Below are positions 1-8,218 of a DNA stretch of 64,000 nucleotides, one piece after another. This stretch comes from Streptomyces sp. NBC_00820. GTDB lineage: Bacteria; Actinomycetota; Actinomycetes; Streptomycetales; Streptomycetaceae. The position numbers were made by a program, and so were the translations under genes. Position 1 is the stretch's first letter; each line of letters opens with the position of its first letter. The stretch lies in assembly GCF_036347055.1 (NCBI RefSeq), contig NZ_CP108882.1:1-64000 (forward strand). The letters run 5' to 3'. The notes under the pieces are model-generated. The model did no database searches. It was not told the origin of the DNA and saw nothing but the letters and a program-made list of their open reading frames with translations.

Positions 1-300
1 AAGAGCTCGCTGCGCAGGCTCCAAGAGAACTCCCGTGCTGCGCTTGGGAGTTCGGAGCGAAGCCCCGCGCTGCGCGCGGGTGACGAAGTGGGACTCCTCG
101 CGTTGCGAGGAGTTGGCTCTGCGCTGCGCTCCGAGCCGTGTTTCCTTCCGTCAGGACTTTTACCCAATCCGCAGGTTGGGTGGATGGTCTTCCGGCTCTC
201 CGCTTACGCTCCGAGCCGGCGGCTCCTTCGTCGCTACGCTCCTAGAAGGAGCCTTGAGGTCCGTCCGCTGCGCTCCCGGACCCTGCCCGCATGCGCGGGC
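1..300. repeat. Telomere-like palindrome array (linear replicon end)
   Basis: The sequence shows consecutive inverted repeats. Arms are 27-34/46-53, 64-70/74-80 (3-nt loop TGC), 93-101/105-113 (9-bp arms, 3-nt loop GTT), 115-119/133-137, 162-167/176-181, 192-198/213-219, 221-228/246-253, 258-263/277-282 and 285-290/295-300. Several loops carry variants of CGCTGCGCTCC. Streptomyces telomeres are known to consist of such closely packed palindromes, which fold the 3' single strand and are patched by Tap and Tpg. The tap-tpg pair at 19-22 kb supports this reading. The archetypal terminal sequence beginning CCCGCGG is not at base 1, so either the outermost bases are missing or the telomere is of a variant type. 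No convincing gene lies here. Confidence 0.82.
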
Positions 301-793
301 GGCTGGCTACGGGGACAGGCTCGGGGTGGCCGATTGGTTGTTTCCTTCACCTCAGAACTTTGGGTGAATCCGGGTTTGGGTGCGTGCCCTCTGAGTGGGA
401 GATTGCGGTGGGGCGGGTCTGTGGTGTGCCGGAGCGGGAAGCACGAAGAGGAACTCAACCTCTGTGCAGCGAACCCGCCTGACATCACCTCAGCGGGGGT
501 GTGCCAGGCGGGTAGCGGGTGTCAGTCGTGCTGCCACCAGGTCACTGCGAGGCCGGCCAGAAGGGCCCCGAGGTGGCGTACGGCTCCGGCGAGGAGCGCT
601 AAGGAGACGAGGCGCCGCCACGAGGCGGGAACGGGCGCACCGTGGTCCTGGGGCGGGGTGGCGGAGGGCCGGTTTTTCTTCGGCATCGCGGGGTGTCCTT
701 CGTTCGGGCCGGGTGCAGCGGCGTGGGCTGTGGTGCTGGGACCAGTGAGCCAGAGCCGCAAAGCCGCAGAAAATTGCGCTTCTCGGGGTTGTA
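301..793. other. Subtelomeric non-coding stretch
   Basis: About 490 bases between the palindrome array and the first supported gene. Open frames cross it on both strands but none shows a ribosome site, family resemblance or steady codon use, and long frames of this kind are expected by chance in DNA this rich in G and C. No RNA gene or clear repeat was seen. Confidence 0.5.
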
Positions 794-2005
794 ATGGTGG
801 GCATGGCACGAGGGGCGCCGAGTCCGGCTGATCTGCAAGTGGTCCGTGAACTTGCCGCGCGGGAGGTGGCGGTGACGGCAAGCCAGCTGGAGAGCTGGCG
901 GCGGGCGGGCTTGTTGCCGCGTCATCGGCGGCGGGGGCTGGGGCGCGGCCGGGGGTCGGTGGTGGACGCGGTCGATCCGCTGGTGGTGGAGAGCGCGGCG
1001 GCGCTGGCTCGGCATCTTCGGCAGGGGCGTGACCGGCGGCTGGCCGTGCTGGCGTGGTTCGCCGAGGCCGGGACGCCGCCGGTGCGGCCGGGGGCGGCCC
1101 GGGTGCCGGAGCCGCCGGTGGCCGCCGTGCGTGAGGCCCTGGTGTGGGCGCTGCAACGCTCGGCGTCGCAGCGGCTGGTGGAGTTCGCGCGCAGCGCGGC
1201 CGGGGCGGGCGAGGAAGGGCAGGACGCGTTGTACGCGGCCGCCGGGCGGCTCATTGGGCCGTATCGCGGGGCGGCGAATCCCACGCTCGTGCGTGCGGCG
1301 CTCGAAGCCGGCGGGGACGTGCCGGCCGAGGCCGAGGGGCCGGACTTCAGGAGCATGGTGCACGTGGCCGCCGCGATCGGCCTGGGAGCGCAGGAGGTCG
1401 GGGCGGACGCGCTGGCCGAAGCGTTCGCCGCGTTCGGCATGTTCGGGCTGACGGCCGAGGACTGGGCGCAGATGCTGGGTGCCGCGGAGCGTGGCGAGGG
1501 GCCGCCGGTGGACTGGGGGCTGCTCCAGCAGAACGCGGACATGGTGGCTCAGGTCCTGCGGGCGAGTGACGAGGAGCTGGTGCGCGCACGAGAGGTGCTG
1601 GTCGGTCTGCGTATGTTCTACGGGCTGTACGTGCTGCACGGACTGCTCCTGCCGGACACCCCCGCGCAGGCCGCGCTACGGCAGCGGATCGATGAGTGGG
1701 GCATGTTCCCGTTCCTGGACCACGTCATCGCCATCAACCCCTCCCCCAGGCAGTTCGCCGAGTCCCTGGCGGTCTTCCTCGAGCCGTTCTTCGGCAGGCT
1801 GTACCAGATCCTGATGGACCAGTTCGCCGAGAACCCGGACATCTTCAGCATCCCCGGCGACGAGACGGGGGCCGTCGGCTTCGGGGAGAGGTGGATGCGC
1901 TCCATGGAGGAGCTGACGAACGGCCGACAGGCGGCGAACGGCGGCGCAGAGGTGAAGGGGCGTGGGTGCAGGCCGGATGACGTGATCTTGCCGCAGCCTC
2001 GGTGA
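794..2005 (+). CDS. Hypothetical protein with MerR-like N-terminal helix-turn-helix
   Basis: A 403-residue protein, first gene inwards from the telomere. Residues about 12-60 read like a MerR-type winged helix (segment VTASQLESWRRAGLLP followed by a basic stretch GRGRGSVVDAVDPLV), as in many Streptomyces plasmid proteins. The rest is helical, alanine and leucine rich, with no enzyme motif I recognise. The start is uncertain: ATG codons at 794 and 803 are both possible and neither has a strong ribosome site. The C-terminal 30 residues are low in complexity. The gene stands alone on the plus strand. A DNA-binding role is inferred from the N-terminus only. Confidence 0.6.
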   Translation: MVGMARGAPSPADLQVVRELAAREVAVTASQLESWRRAGLLPRHRRRGLGRGRGSVVDAVDPLVVESAAALARHLRQGRDRRLAVLAWFAEAGTPPVRPGAARVPEPPVAAVREALVWALQRSASQRLVEFARSAAGAGEEGQDALYAAAGRLIGPYRGAANPTLVRAALEAGGDVPAEAEGPDFRSMVHVAAAIGLGAQEVGADALAEAFAAFGMFGLTAEDWAQMLGAAERGEGPPVDWGLLQQNADMVAQVLRASDEELVRAREVLVGLRMFYGLYVLHGLLLPDTPAQAALRQRIDEWGMFPFLDHVIAINPSPRQFAESLAVFLEPFFGRLYQILMDQFAENPDIFSIPGDETGAVGFGERWMRSMEELTNGRQAANGGAEVKGRGCRPDDVILPQPR

Positions 2006-2168
2006 TGGCGGCTGCGCGTGTCGGTGGATGAGTGCAGCAAGACCGGTGGTCCAGGGCGCCGCGCGGGGTTGCCCCTCATCCCTCTTCGCATCTCGCGTAC
2101 CGACTGCGTACCGGAGCCGTGCCCCGTCCGGAGCGTGTATCTGCGGCTCCCGGGCTGATCGGAGTTTC

Positions 2169-2187
2169 CTCTACCTGTGGTAGAGGA
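2169..2187. promoter_or_regulatory. Inverted repeat upstream of the antitoxin, possible operator
   Basis: CCTCTACC and GGTAGAGG form 8-bp arms separated by TGT (2169-2176 and 2180-2187), 18 bases before the antitoxin start. Ribbon-helix-helix antitoxins commonly bind such repeats to repress the toxin-antitoxin operon. Its function here is inferred from position only. Confidence 0.45.
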
Positions 2188-2205
2188 GCGGGGTAGGGTG
2201 GGGAT

Positions 2206-2481
2206 ATGGCAGCAGACGAGACGAGCATCAAGGTGAGCACTGCCGCGCGGGACCGGCTCGCCCAGCTGGCGGCCGAGCACGGCACCACCATTCGCAGCCT
2301 GGTCGAGGACCTCGCGCAGGGCACTCCGACGCAGGCCGAGTACGCCGAGCGGGCCGAGCTGGCCCGTGCCGAACTCGCCTCCGCCCTCGGCCACGCGCCG
2401 AGCCCGGAGGCCGAGGCTAAGGCCCGAGCCCTGCTCGAGCGCCTGGGCGGCGCCGCGCACAGCCCGCAGGCGGCCGCGTAG
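2206..2481 (+). CDS. Ribbon-helix-helix-type antitoxin (VapB-like)
   Basis: A 91-residue acidic protein. The N-terminus (TSIKVSTAARDRLAQLAAEHG) has the short beta strand followed by two helices typical of ribbon-helix-helix or Arc-type antitoxins. The rest is a charged helical tail that would bind the toxin. Its stop codon overlaps the GTG start of the next gene by one base, so the two are translationally coupled. Antitoxins of this type usually repress their own promoter. The upstream sequence CCTCTACCTGTGGTAGAGG at 2169-2187 is an inverted repeat that could be the operator. The family assignment rests on pattern and on the gene pair. Confidence 0.65.
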   Translation: MAADETSIKVSTAARDRLAQLAAEHGTTIRSLVEDLAQGTPTQAEYAERAELARAELASALGHAPSPEAEAKARALLERLGGAAHSPQAAA

Positions 2482-2879
2482 TGGCGGGGATCGCGGTCGT
2501 CCTGGACCACACGACCGCGAGCGCGTTGTTCGACCCGAAGGATCCGTTCAACGAGGCGGTCGCCGCGTTCTACGTCCAGGCCTCCGGGGGGCTCGGTGAC
2601 CTGTACGCACCGGTGCTGTCCCTGACGGCCGGCGACGCCGAACGGGCCGGCCTGCTCGGCTACATCAAGGGGCTGCGGTTCATCCGCATCGAGGCCTTCG
2701 ACACCGACGCCGCGGTCACCGCCACCGAACTGCTGCGCTTCGGGCACTCCTGGGCCGCCGTCCACGCCATCCACGCTGCCCGCCCCTCCGCCACCCATCC
2801 CGCCGGGCGGTACCTGCTCACCTTGACCCCCAAGGCGTACGCGGGCACCGGCGTTCAAGCCGTCCACCCTGACCAGTAG
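2481..2879 (+). CDS. PIN-domain-like toxin (VapC-like)
   Basis: A 132-residue protein starting with GTG inside the antitoxin stop. The opening AVVLDHTTASALFDP resembles a PIN-domain first strand with its catalytic Asp (D9) followed by a helix, and segments LSLTAGDAERAGLLGY and ALRFGHSWAAVHAIHAAR fit later PIN helices. The usual middle Glu and C-terminal paired Asp residues are not obvious, so the fold may be diverged. VapC toxins are ribonucleases that cut tRNA or rRNA when the antitoxin is lost, which would help keep this replicon end. The pairing with an RHH antitoxin is the main support. Confidence 0.55.
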   Translation: MAGIAVVLDHTTASALFDPKDPFNEAVAAFYVQASGGLGDLYAPVLSLTAGDAERAGLLGYIKGLRFIRIEAFDTDAAVTATELLRFGHSWAAVHAIHAARPSATHPAGRYLLTLTPKAYAGTGVQAVHPDQ

Positions 2880-3049
2880 CCATCCGCCACCCTGGCGGCA
2901 CAAGACGGTCGCCCCGCCGAGGGCGCGGCTCAGACCCCGCGGTGGGCCCGATGCTGCTCCGCCGGGAGCGGCACCGCTCGTATATAGGCGGTTGGATCTT
3001 CTGTTCTGATGTGCCCGGCCGCGAGGCCGAGGTGTCTTCCGGAGGAACT

Positions 3050-5332
3050 GTGCAGTTCACTGTGTTGCCCGTCCGCGGGCGGCCCGTCTCCCCCATGCCG
3101 GGGCAGGCCTTCCTGGTTCGGGACGACTGGGATGACTACAGCTTCAAGACGACCTTCCTGCTGCTCTGTGTGGATCCAGGCGGCGAGATCCGGGAGATCG
3201 GCGGGGTCAAGATCGGCCGATTCGGCATGACGGGGCCGGCCTGGACGCCGCTGCCGGAGGACTTCGATACCCTGGACGGGGCCTTCTTCTCGCTCGGGCT
3301 GCGGGACACCTACTACGAACGGCTGCGCGAGCTGGGTCCCGATCTGCAGCGCACCGTGCTGCGGGCTCTCAACGACGTCTCCTTCGATCTGGATCTCTTC
3401 GCCCGTGCTCGCACCGAGAGGGTGATGGGCACGTCCCTGCTCCGGTCGGTTTCCGTCGACACCGTCGTCGGCCGCTTCCGGGGCAGCGGCATACCCGCAG
3501 GGCCGCCGGCGTCCATCACCGAAGTCACCCGGCGGCACCTGTTCGACGCGCTGCGCAGCACGGGGGCGAGCTGGTCGGGCAGCCTGGACGAGGTCACCTT
3601 CCTGCGCAGGCTGTACGACCTGGACCGTCTGAAGAGTCATGACCCGCGGTTCACCACGGCCGAGGACGACATCGTCCAGCACTGCTGGAACAACCCCGGG
3701 GACTGGGAAGACGACTGGGTCTTCGGCGATGATCGCTTCGGGCTCGCCGCTGGCACCGACGAGGTCCTACTCCACTTCCTCGCGGAGATGATCCACCCCG
3801 CGGTGCGGACGGACCCCGTCGAGGTCCGGCGGCTGCTGGCCGTGGTCAACCACCATCTGGCGCCCGACGGCTACGAGCTCGCCGAGGCCAGCACGGTCAG
3901 CGGCTACCCGGTGTACGAGGGCCGCCTGATCCCGGCGCGCCCTCGCACCGAGCACCCCGCTCCCTCGGCCGTCGCGCCGTCCGCACCATCCAGCGAGGCC
4001 GCCTACGCCGCGGTCCGCCGTGCCGCTCGCGGCGTGCGCAAGGACTACGCCTGCCCGCGTGAGCCGGTCCCGGACGGGGGCCAGGCCGATGTGTTCGAGG
4101 CGATCCATAAGCCCACCGGCACGACCGTCGCATTGAAGAAGCTGCACAGCAAGTACCCGGCCGACCGTCAAGTGGCCCGCATGCGACGGGAGATCGAGAT
4201 CGGCCAGCTGCTGAACGGCCATCCCCACGCCATGCCGATCCTCGACTTCAGCACCGACCACATCTGGTTCGTGATGCCCTGGGCGGACGCGACCGCCGCC
4301 GAGCGCCAAGAGGTGCTCCAGGAACCGGCCGAGCTGCGCGCCCTGGTCGACGCCCTGGCATCGGTGCTGGCCGCCGCGCACGAGCACGGCTGGCTGCACC
4401 GCGACATCAAACCGTCGAACGTCCTCTACTTCGACGGCCGCTGGACCCTCGCCGACTGGGGCATCGTCCGCCGGCCACGAGGCCAGACCACCAAGGTGGG
4501 CCGCACCGGCCACTTCCTCGGCACCGAGGGGTTCGCCGCCCCGGAACTGTTCAGGGCACCCCATGAGGCCACGGCGTCCAGCGACATCTACAGCATCGGT
4601 AGAGTCATCGCCTGGGCCCTCACCGGCAAGCTGCCGGAGACCAACCTGTCGCTGCTGCCCCCTCCCGGCCCGTGGCGCACCATCGTGCGCGCCGCCACCC
4701 ACCAGGATCCGCAGCGTCGCCCCCAGACCGTCAGCGACCTCCTCGACCTGATCGACCGTGAACACGCGGTCATCCCCGAAGACCCCCTCCCGGCCGCCGA
4801 GACCCTGCTCGAAGCCGTCGGCAACGGCGACGCGGCCGCCGCAGAGACCTTGCTGACCCTGGTCGGCGACCACCCCGAGGACTACGAACTCCACGTCGGC
4901 GTGCTCGCCCAGCTCGACACCCAGCAGGCCGGGCCGGCCCTCGCACGAGAACCCGCCCGAGCTCACAATCTCCTGCGCGCCCTGGCAGAGCACGTCGACG
5001 GAGACGACACCCACATCGTGCAGTTCGGCGCAGCCGCGAGGGTCGTGATCTGGCTGCACGGCCTCTGCTCCTACGCCGCCGACCACCGCGACTGGGACCT
5101 GCTGGAGGAGGCCGCCCACACCATGTGCACCTGGGACGCCGCCTGGGACCAGTGGAGCGCCCAGGCCAAGATCACCCCCTGGCTGCGGGCTCTGACGAGC
5201 GAGGCCGCATCCGTCATCGGCGCCGTCCTGCGTGACCACCCCGACTCCGCCCAGCACTTCAGCCATGTCGCCGACGACCGCACCGCCGACACCCGCATAC
5301 GCCAGGCACTACGCGCCAGCACGGCTAACTGA
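3050..5332 (+). CDS. AbiJ-NTD3-like domain fused to Ser/Thr protein kinase
   Basis: A 760-residue protein. I chose GTG at 3050 because GGAGGA sits at 3041-3046; an ATG at 2942 is in frame but lacks support. Residues about 15-150 (PLPEDFDTLDGAFFSLG, LRSVSVDTVVGRFRG) form a module I recall ahead of ATPases in defence proteins. Residues about 160-300 (HLFDALRSTGASWSGSLDEV, WEDDWVFGDDRFGLAAG) resemble the AbiJ N-terminal domain 3. Residues about 330-600 are a Hanks kinase: Gly-rich DGGQADVF, Lys363 in VALKK, HRD with Asp452, DWG in place of DFG at Asp469, and an APE-like APEL. The last 160 residues match the C-terminus of the kinase at 40056-42845. A role as an abortive-infection kinase is inferred. 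Confidence 0.8.
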   Translation: MQFTVLPVRGRPVSPMPGQAFLVRDDWDDYSFKTTFLLLCVDPGGEIREIGGVKIGRFGMTGPAWTPLPEDFDTLDGAFFSLGLRDTYYERLRELGPDLQRTVLRALNDVSFDLDLFARARTERVMGTSLLRSVSVDTVVGRFRGSGIPAGPPASITEVTRRHLFDALRSTGASWSGSLDEVTFLRRLYDLDRLKSHDPRFTTAEDDIVQHCWNNPGDWEDDWVFGDDRFGLAAGTDEVLLHFLAEMIHPAVRTDPVEVRRLLAVVNHHLAPDGYELAEASTVSGYPVYEGRLIPARPRTEHPAPSAVAPSAPSSEAAYAAVRRAARGVRKDYACPREPVPDGGQADVFEAIHKPTGTTVALKKLHSKYPADRQVARMRREIEIGQLLNGHPHAMPILDFSTDHIWFVMPWADATAAERQEVLQEPAELRALVDALASVLAAAHEHGWLHRDIKPSNVLYFDGRWTLADWGIVRRPRGQTTKVGRTGHFLGTEGFAAPELFRAPHEATASSDIYSIGRVIAWALTGKLPETNLSLLPPPGPWRTIVRAATHQDPQRRPQTVSDLLDLIDREHAVIPEDPLPAAETLLEAVGNGDAAAAETLLTLVGDHPEDYELHVGVLAQLDTQQAGPALAREPARAHNLLRALAEHVDGDDTHIVQFGAAARVVIWLHGLCSYAADHRDWDLLEEAAHTMCTWDAAWDQWSAQAKITPWLRALTSEAASVIGAVLRDHPDSAQHFSHVADDRTADTRIRQALRASTAN

Positions 5333-5855
5333 AGCGGCCGTCGCGAGCGATGTGCCGGCCGACGGCCATCCAGACCGGCTCTGGCGAGTCCTCGGGCACG
5401 GCGCCGGTGAGGCCGTCGAGGTGCTGCACGGCCTCACCGGTGATGTAGCGATCGGGGTCGGGGGACTGCAGGTAGCGGCGCAGCAGGTCGGTGTCGAGGT
5501 CCTGGCGCTGGAGGTAGGCGGCGAGGGTGCCGACCAGGAGGTGGTTGTGGGCGAGGGCGTCGGTCAGGGCGTACAGGACCAGGCGCTGCCACTGCTTCAT
5601 GTTGTCGCCGTGCAGGGTCTGCAGGTGCTGGGCGCGGGCGAGGTAGGCGTTGATGCGGCGGCAGTGGTGGGTCACCAGCGCCAGCAGCTCCGGTGGCACC
5701 TCCTCGCCCACCGGACCCGGGGCGGGCTCGACCGTGCAGGGGGCGGGCGCGGGCGGCAGGGCGTCGCGGATCTGCTGCAGACCGGTGTCCTGCTGCGGGC
5801 CGTGGGGGATCTCGCTGCGCCGCTGCGGTCGCTTGCGCGGGTGGGTGGAGGTCAT
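5325..5855 (-). CDS. Hypothetical protein
   Basis: A 176-residue protein from the ATG at 5855, which has AGGGACGG upstream. A longer frame to 5915 is possible. The first 60 residues are basic and proline rich. The rest is helical (VTHHCRRINAYLARAQHLQT, RLVLYALTDALAHNHLLVGT) and ends in a short acidic region. No family was recognised. It converges with and overlaps the kinase gene by eight bases, so the 3' ends share sequence. No membrane segment or signal peptide is seen. Confidence 0.55.
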   Translation of the reverse strand: MTSTHPRKRPQRRSEIPHGPQQDTGLQQIRDALPPAPAPCTVEPAPGPVGEEVPPELLALVTHHCRRINAYLARAQHLQTLHGDNMKQWQRLVLYALTDALAHNHLLVGTLAAYLQRQDLDTDLLRRYLQSPDPDRYITGEAVQHLDGLTGAVPEDSPEPVWMAVGRHIARDGRFS

Positions 5856-6205
5856 GGCCGTGCCGTCCCTTACGGCCGGTCCCACGATCCGGCGCCTGCT
5901 GGGTGGCGTGGCCACACGTGCGGGGCGCTGTGAGTGACGCGGCGCGTCTAGGGCCTACCCGTCCGCGTCAGTCGCGGGCTGACGCGACACTCGGCCGGGC
6001 ACCGTCACAGCGCGACAAGGTAGGGCGGCACCAGCCAGGACAACGACGGTCGTCGGGCCGGGGTCACGGCGCGGCGGCCGGTCTGCCGGATTCTGGTCGC
6101 GAAACGGCGTGCGAAAAGCGGGTTGGGTGCGCCGTGCGGTGCGGGCAGGCGCATCGTCTGTGCGGGCCTTCTCATGTCGTCGGGATGAGATGGGCTTCTG
6201 GGTGC
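5856..6205. other. Intergenic region without a supported gene
   Basis: Two minus-strand genes flank this 350-bp stretch. It is the promoter region of the 5325-5855 gene and the downstream region of the AlbA_2 gene. A long plus-strand frame crosses it but is the shadow of the AlbA_2 gene. No repeat or RNA was recognised. Confidence 0.4.
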
Positions 6206-7489
6206 TCAGAGCTGCGGGTCGAGGCCGAACTGGTTCATCACGTCGGTGAACAGCTCCTGTGCGGTCTCCTGCAGGGCTTCGGCCTCGTCGAGCGGGGTCA
6301 GTGGGGCGGTGACGGGCTGGATCCGGCGGGGGTGGCGTGCGTGGTCGGGAACGTCGGTGAAGCCGCCGAAACCGGTGACGACCGGGACCAGGGCCGGCTT
6401 CGGCGTCCTGGGAGAGGGCGTGACGGCGGTGAGTGTCACGGTCAGCTGCAGCGCGCTGTCGACCCGCAGCCGACGGGCCAGTTCCCAGGCCGTGGTGGTC
6501 AGGTCGCGGCAGCAGGCGCCGATGAAGTCTTGGGACACCGCGACGCCGGCGCCGGGCAGCTCATCGGCGGCCAGGTTTCGTGCGGCGTTCCAGGAGACGT
6601 CGGCGGCCAGCAGCACGGTCCCATCGTGGTGCAGTTCGGCGTGGACCTCGCGGGCGCTCTGCAGCAGGAGGGTGCTCAGAACCCAGCGGCGCAGTCCGGG
6701 CCGCGGGTTGCCGGTGACGATCTCCAGACTGGTCAGGGGGCCGGGCCTCATCGGATCGCCGCCCCGGCGGCGGGCGGCCTGGGCCACGGCGGTGGTCTCT
6801 TCGCGGGTCAGGCGGGGAGCGGTACGCGGCAGCGGGCGTTCGGGGCGGGCCAGGGCGACGAAGTAGGCGGCCGGCTCGGTGTGCTGGGCGGAGACGGTCT
6901 CCTGGGCGTGGGCGAGCAGGTGGTGTGCTTCGTCCTCGGCCCGCTGGGCGCGGGTGAAGCGGTCGCGGTAGGCGCGTTCGAGTTGGTGCTCGGCCATCCA
7001 GGCGGTGTGATCGCGGTCGCGGTAGGGAGCGACGGCGGCCTGCTGGTCCTTGTCCCGGGTGGCGGTGCCGTAGACGAGGTGGGGGGCCATGGGGCTGGCG
7101 GGGACATCGGCCACCAGCACACTGGTGGCGCCGTCGGCCGAGGTGAGGACCGTGAAGGTGAGGTCGGGCAGGTAGGGCTGGACGTGGTTGCGGACCCACT
7201 GGGCGTACTGCTCGATGTTCACGTCGCCGGAGTTGATGCCGACCAGTTCGCACGTGGTGTCCCGCACGCCGAAGATGATCAGGCCGCCGCGGGTGTTAGC
7301 CATCGCGGCAACGTCCTTGGCCAGTTCGTTCCAGCGGCCCTCGCGCGGGGGCTGAGGAAGCTGTTCCTTCCAGTCCAGGTCGTCGGACTCCGCCAGCCGG
7401 TCGGCAGCAGCCTTGGCGACTATGTCGAAGTCCAGGGGGCCGGGCGCAGCCCCGAGGTGCTCATGCAGTCGTGTCCAGGAACGGGCCAT
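6206..7489 (-). CDS. AlbA_2 (Schlafen-type) domain protein
   Basis: A 427-residue protein from the ATG at 7489; the frame extends to 7546 but the internal Met better matches the domain start. Residues about 20-130 are an AlbA_2 domain: ESDDLDWKEQLP (the conserved ExxxxE/K region), WNELAKDVAAMANTRGGLI and FGVRDTTCELVGI are diagnostic. AlbA_2 domains bind nucleic acid, and many sit at the N-terminus of putative regulators or Schlafen-like ribonucleases. The C-terminal 290 residues are not recognised; they contain a patterned beta-rich part (EVHAELHHDGTVLLAADVSW) that could bind a ligand or phage component. Often found in accessory regions; a defence or regulatory role is possible but not shown. 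Confidence 0.75.
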   Translation of the reverse strand: MARSWTRLHEHLGAAPGPLDFDIVAKAAADRLAESDDLDWKEQLPQPPREGRWNELAKDVAAMANTRGGLIIFGVRDTTCELVGINSGDVNIEQYAQWVRNHVQPYLPDLTFTVLTSADGATSVLVADVPASPMAPHLVYGTATRDKDQQAAVAPYRDRDHTAWMAEHQLERAYRDRFTRAQRAEDEAHHLLAHAQETVSAQHTEPAAYFVALARPERPLPRTAPRLTREETTAVAQAARRRGGDPMRPGPLTSLEIVTGNPRPGLRRWVLSTLLLQSAREVHAELHHDGTVLLAADVSWNAARNLAADELPGAGVAVSQDFIGACCRDLTTTAWELARRLRVDSALQLTVTLTAVTPSPRTPKPALVPVVTGFGGFTDVPDHARHPRRIQPVTAPLTPLDEAEALQETAQELFTDVMNQFGLDPQL

Positions 7490-7956
7490 GCCCGGCACCC
7501 TAGGGCGTGGCACTGACAACGCCTGCCGGTCCGGAGGAAGGTGCATCTCCCCGGCTTGTCGTCGGTTGCGGTCTGCTGCGGACCGGCGGCCCGGGGCGAA
7601 GGCGGTGCATCGTCCGCTTCTCTTTCTCTGGAGACCGGCAGGGCGTGGTGTCCGGGCCAGGTGGTCCGCGCTTCTCGAGGGGTGTGGCTGAGGGTGCTAC
7701 CGCTTCGGGCCGCCAAATTGGATAAAGAGACGGAATTCCGCGCTGACAACGCGCTGAACTGCGGTGATGCGAGATGAAGACCTCGCGCGACGACGGTACG
7801 TCCGTGTGGACACAGGTGTCGGAATGCGCCTGATCGGCCTGGCCCGCCGGGCCGGTCAGGTGCCACGATCAGGGCCTCGCCAAGGCCTGCGGGCGCCTCA
7901 CCCCCAACAGCCTTGCAGCGAGCTTCATCTGTTGCGTCATCAGTTCGAGGAGCACC
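7490..7956. other. Intergenic region without a supported gene
   Basis: About 470 bp between divergent genes, holding the promoters of the AlbA_2 gene (minus) and the small membrane protein gene (plus). Several frames are open on both strands but none has a ribosome site or recognisable product. An AT-richer patch lies near 7715-7745. Confidence 0.4.
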
Positions 7957-8217
7957 ATGTTCGTCTTCTCCGCCCGCCTGGCCACGGCCGGTGCGGTCGC
8001 CGAGTGCGGCATCGCGAACCCGCTCGCCGACCGTCTCCTGGCTGGCGAGGCCGTCGTCATCGTCATCGTCGTCCTGGCAGTCACCGCACTGGCCGTGACC
8101 GGCCACGAAGTGCCCGCCGTGCTGGGGGGGCTGGCGGCCGCGGCCGCCAGCCGGCTCGCGCGGGCCCGACCCGGGCTGCGCCTGGACATGCGTCACGCGT
8201 TCGGCAGGACGCTCTGA
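7957..8217 (+). CDS. Small membrane protein
   Basis: An 86-residue protein with a good ribosome site (GAGGAG seven bases upstream). Residues about 30-46 (AVVIVIVVLAVTALAV) form a strong transmembrane helix, and 52-64 are a second, weaker hydrophobic stretch; the C-terminus is basic. Its stop is one base before the start of the XRE-family gene, so the two are probably co-transcribed. No family was recognised. Confidence 0.6.
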   Translation: MFVFSARLATAGAVAECGIANPLADRLLAGEAVVIVIVVLAVTALAVTGHEVPAVLGGLAAAAASRLARARPGLRLDMRHAFGRTL

Positions 8218-8218
8218 G

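Noticed and set aside
3767..5266. 499-codon minus-strand frame
   Set aside because: Antisense to the kinase gene; no motif or ribosome site.
5693..7516. 607-codon plus-strand frame
   Set aside because: It is antisense to the AlbA_2 gene, is Gly/Arg/Ala rich and has no domain; the minus-strand product is clearly the real one.
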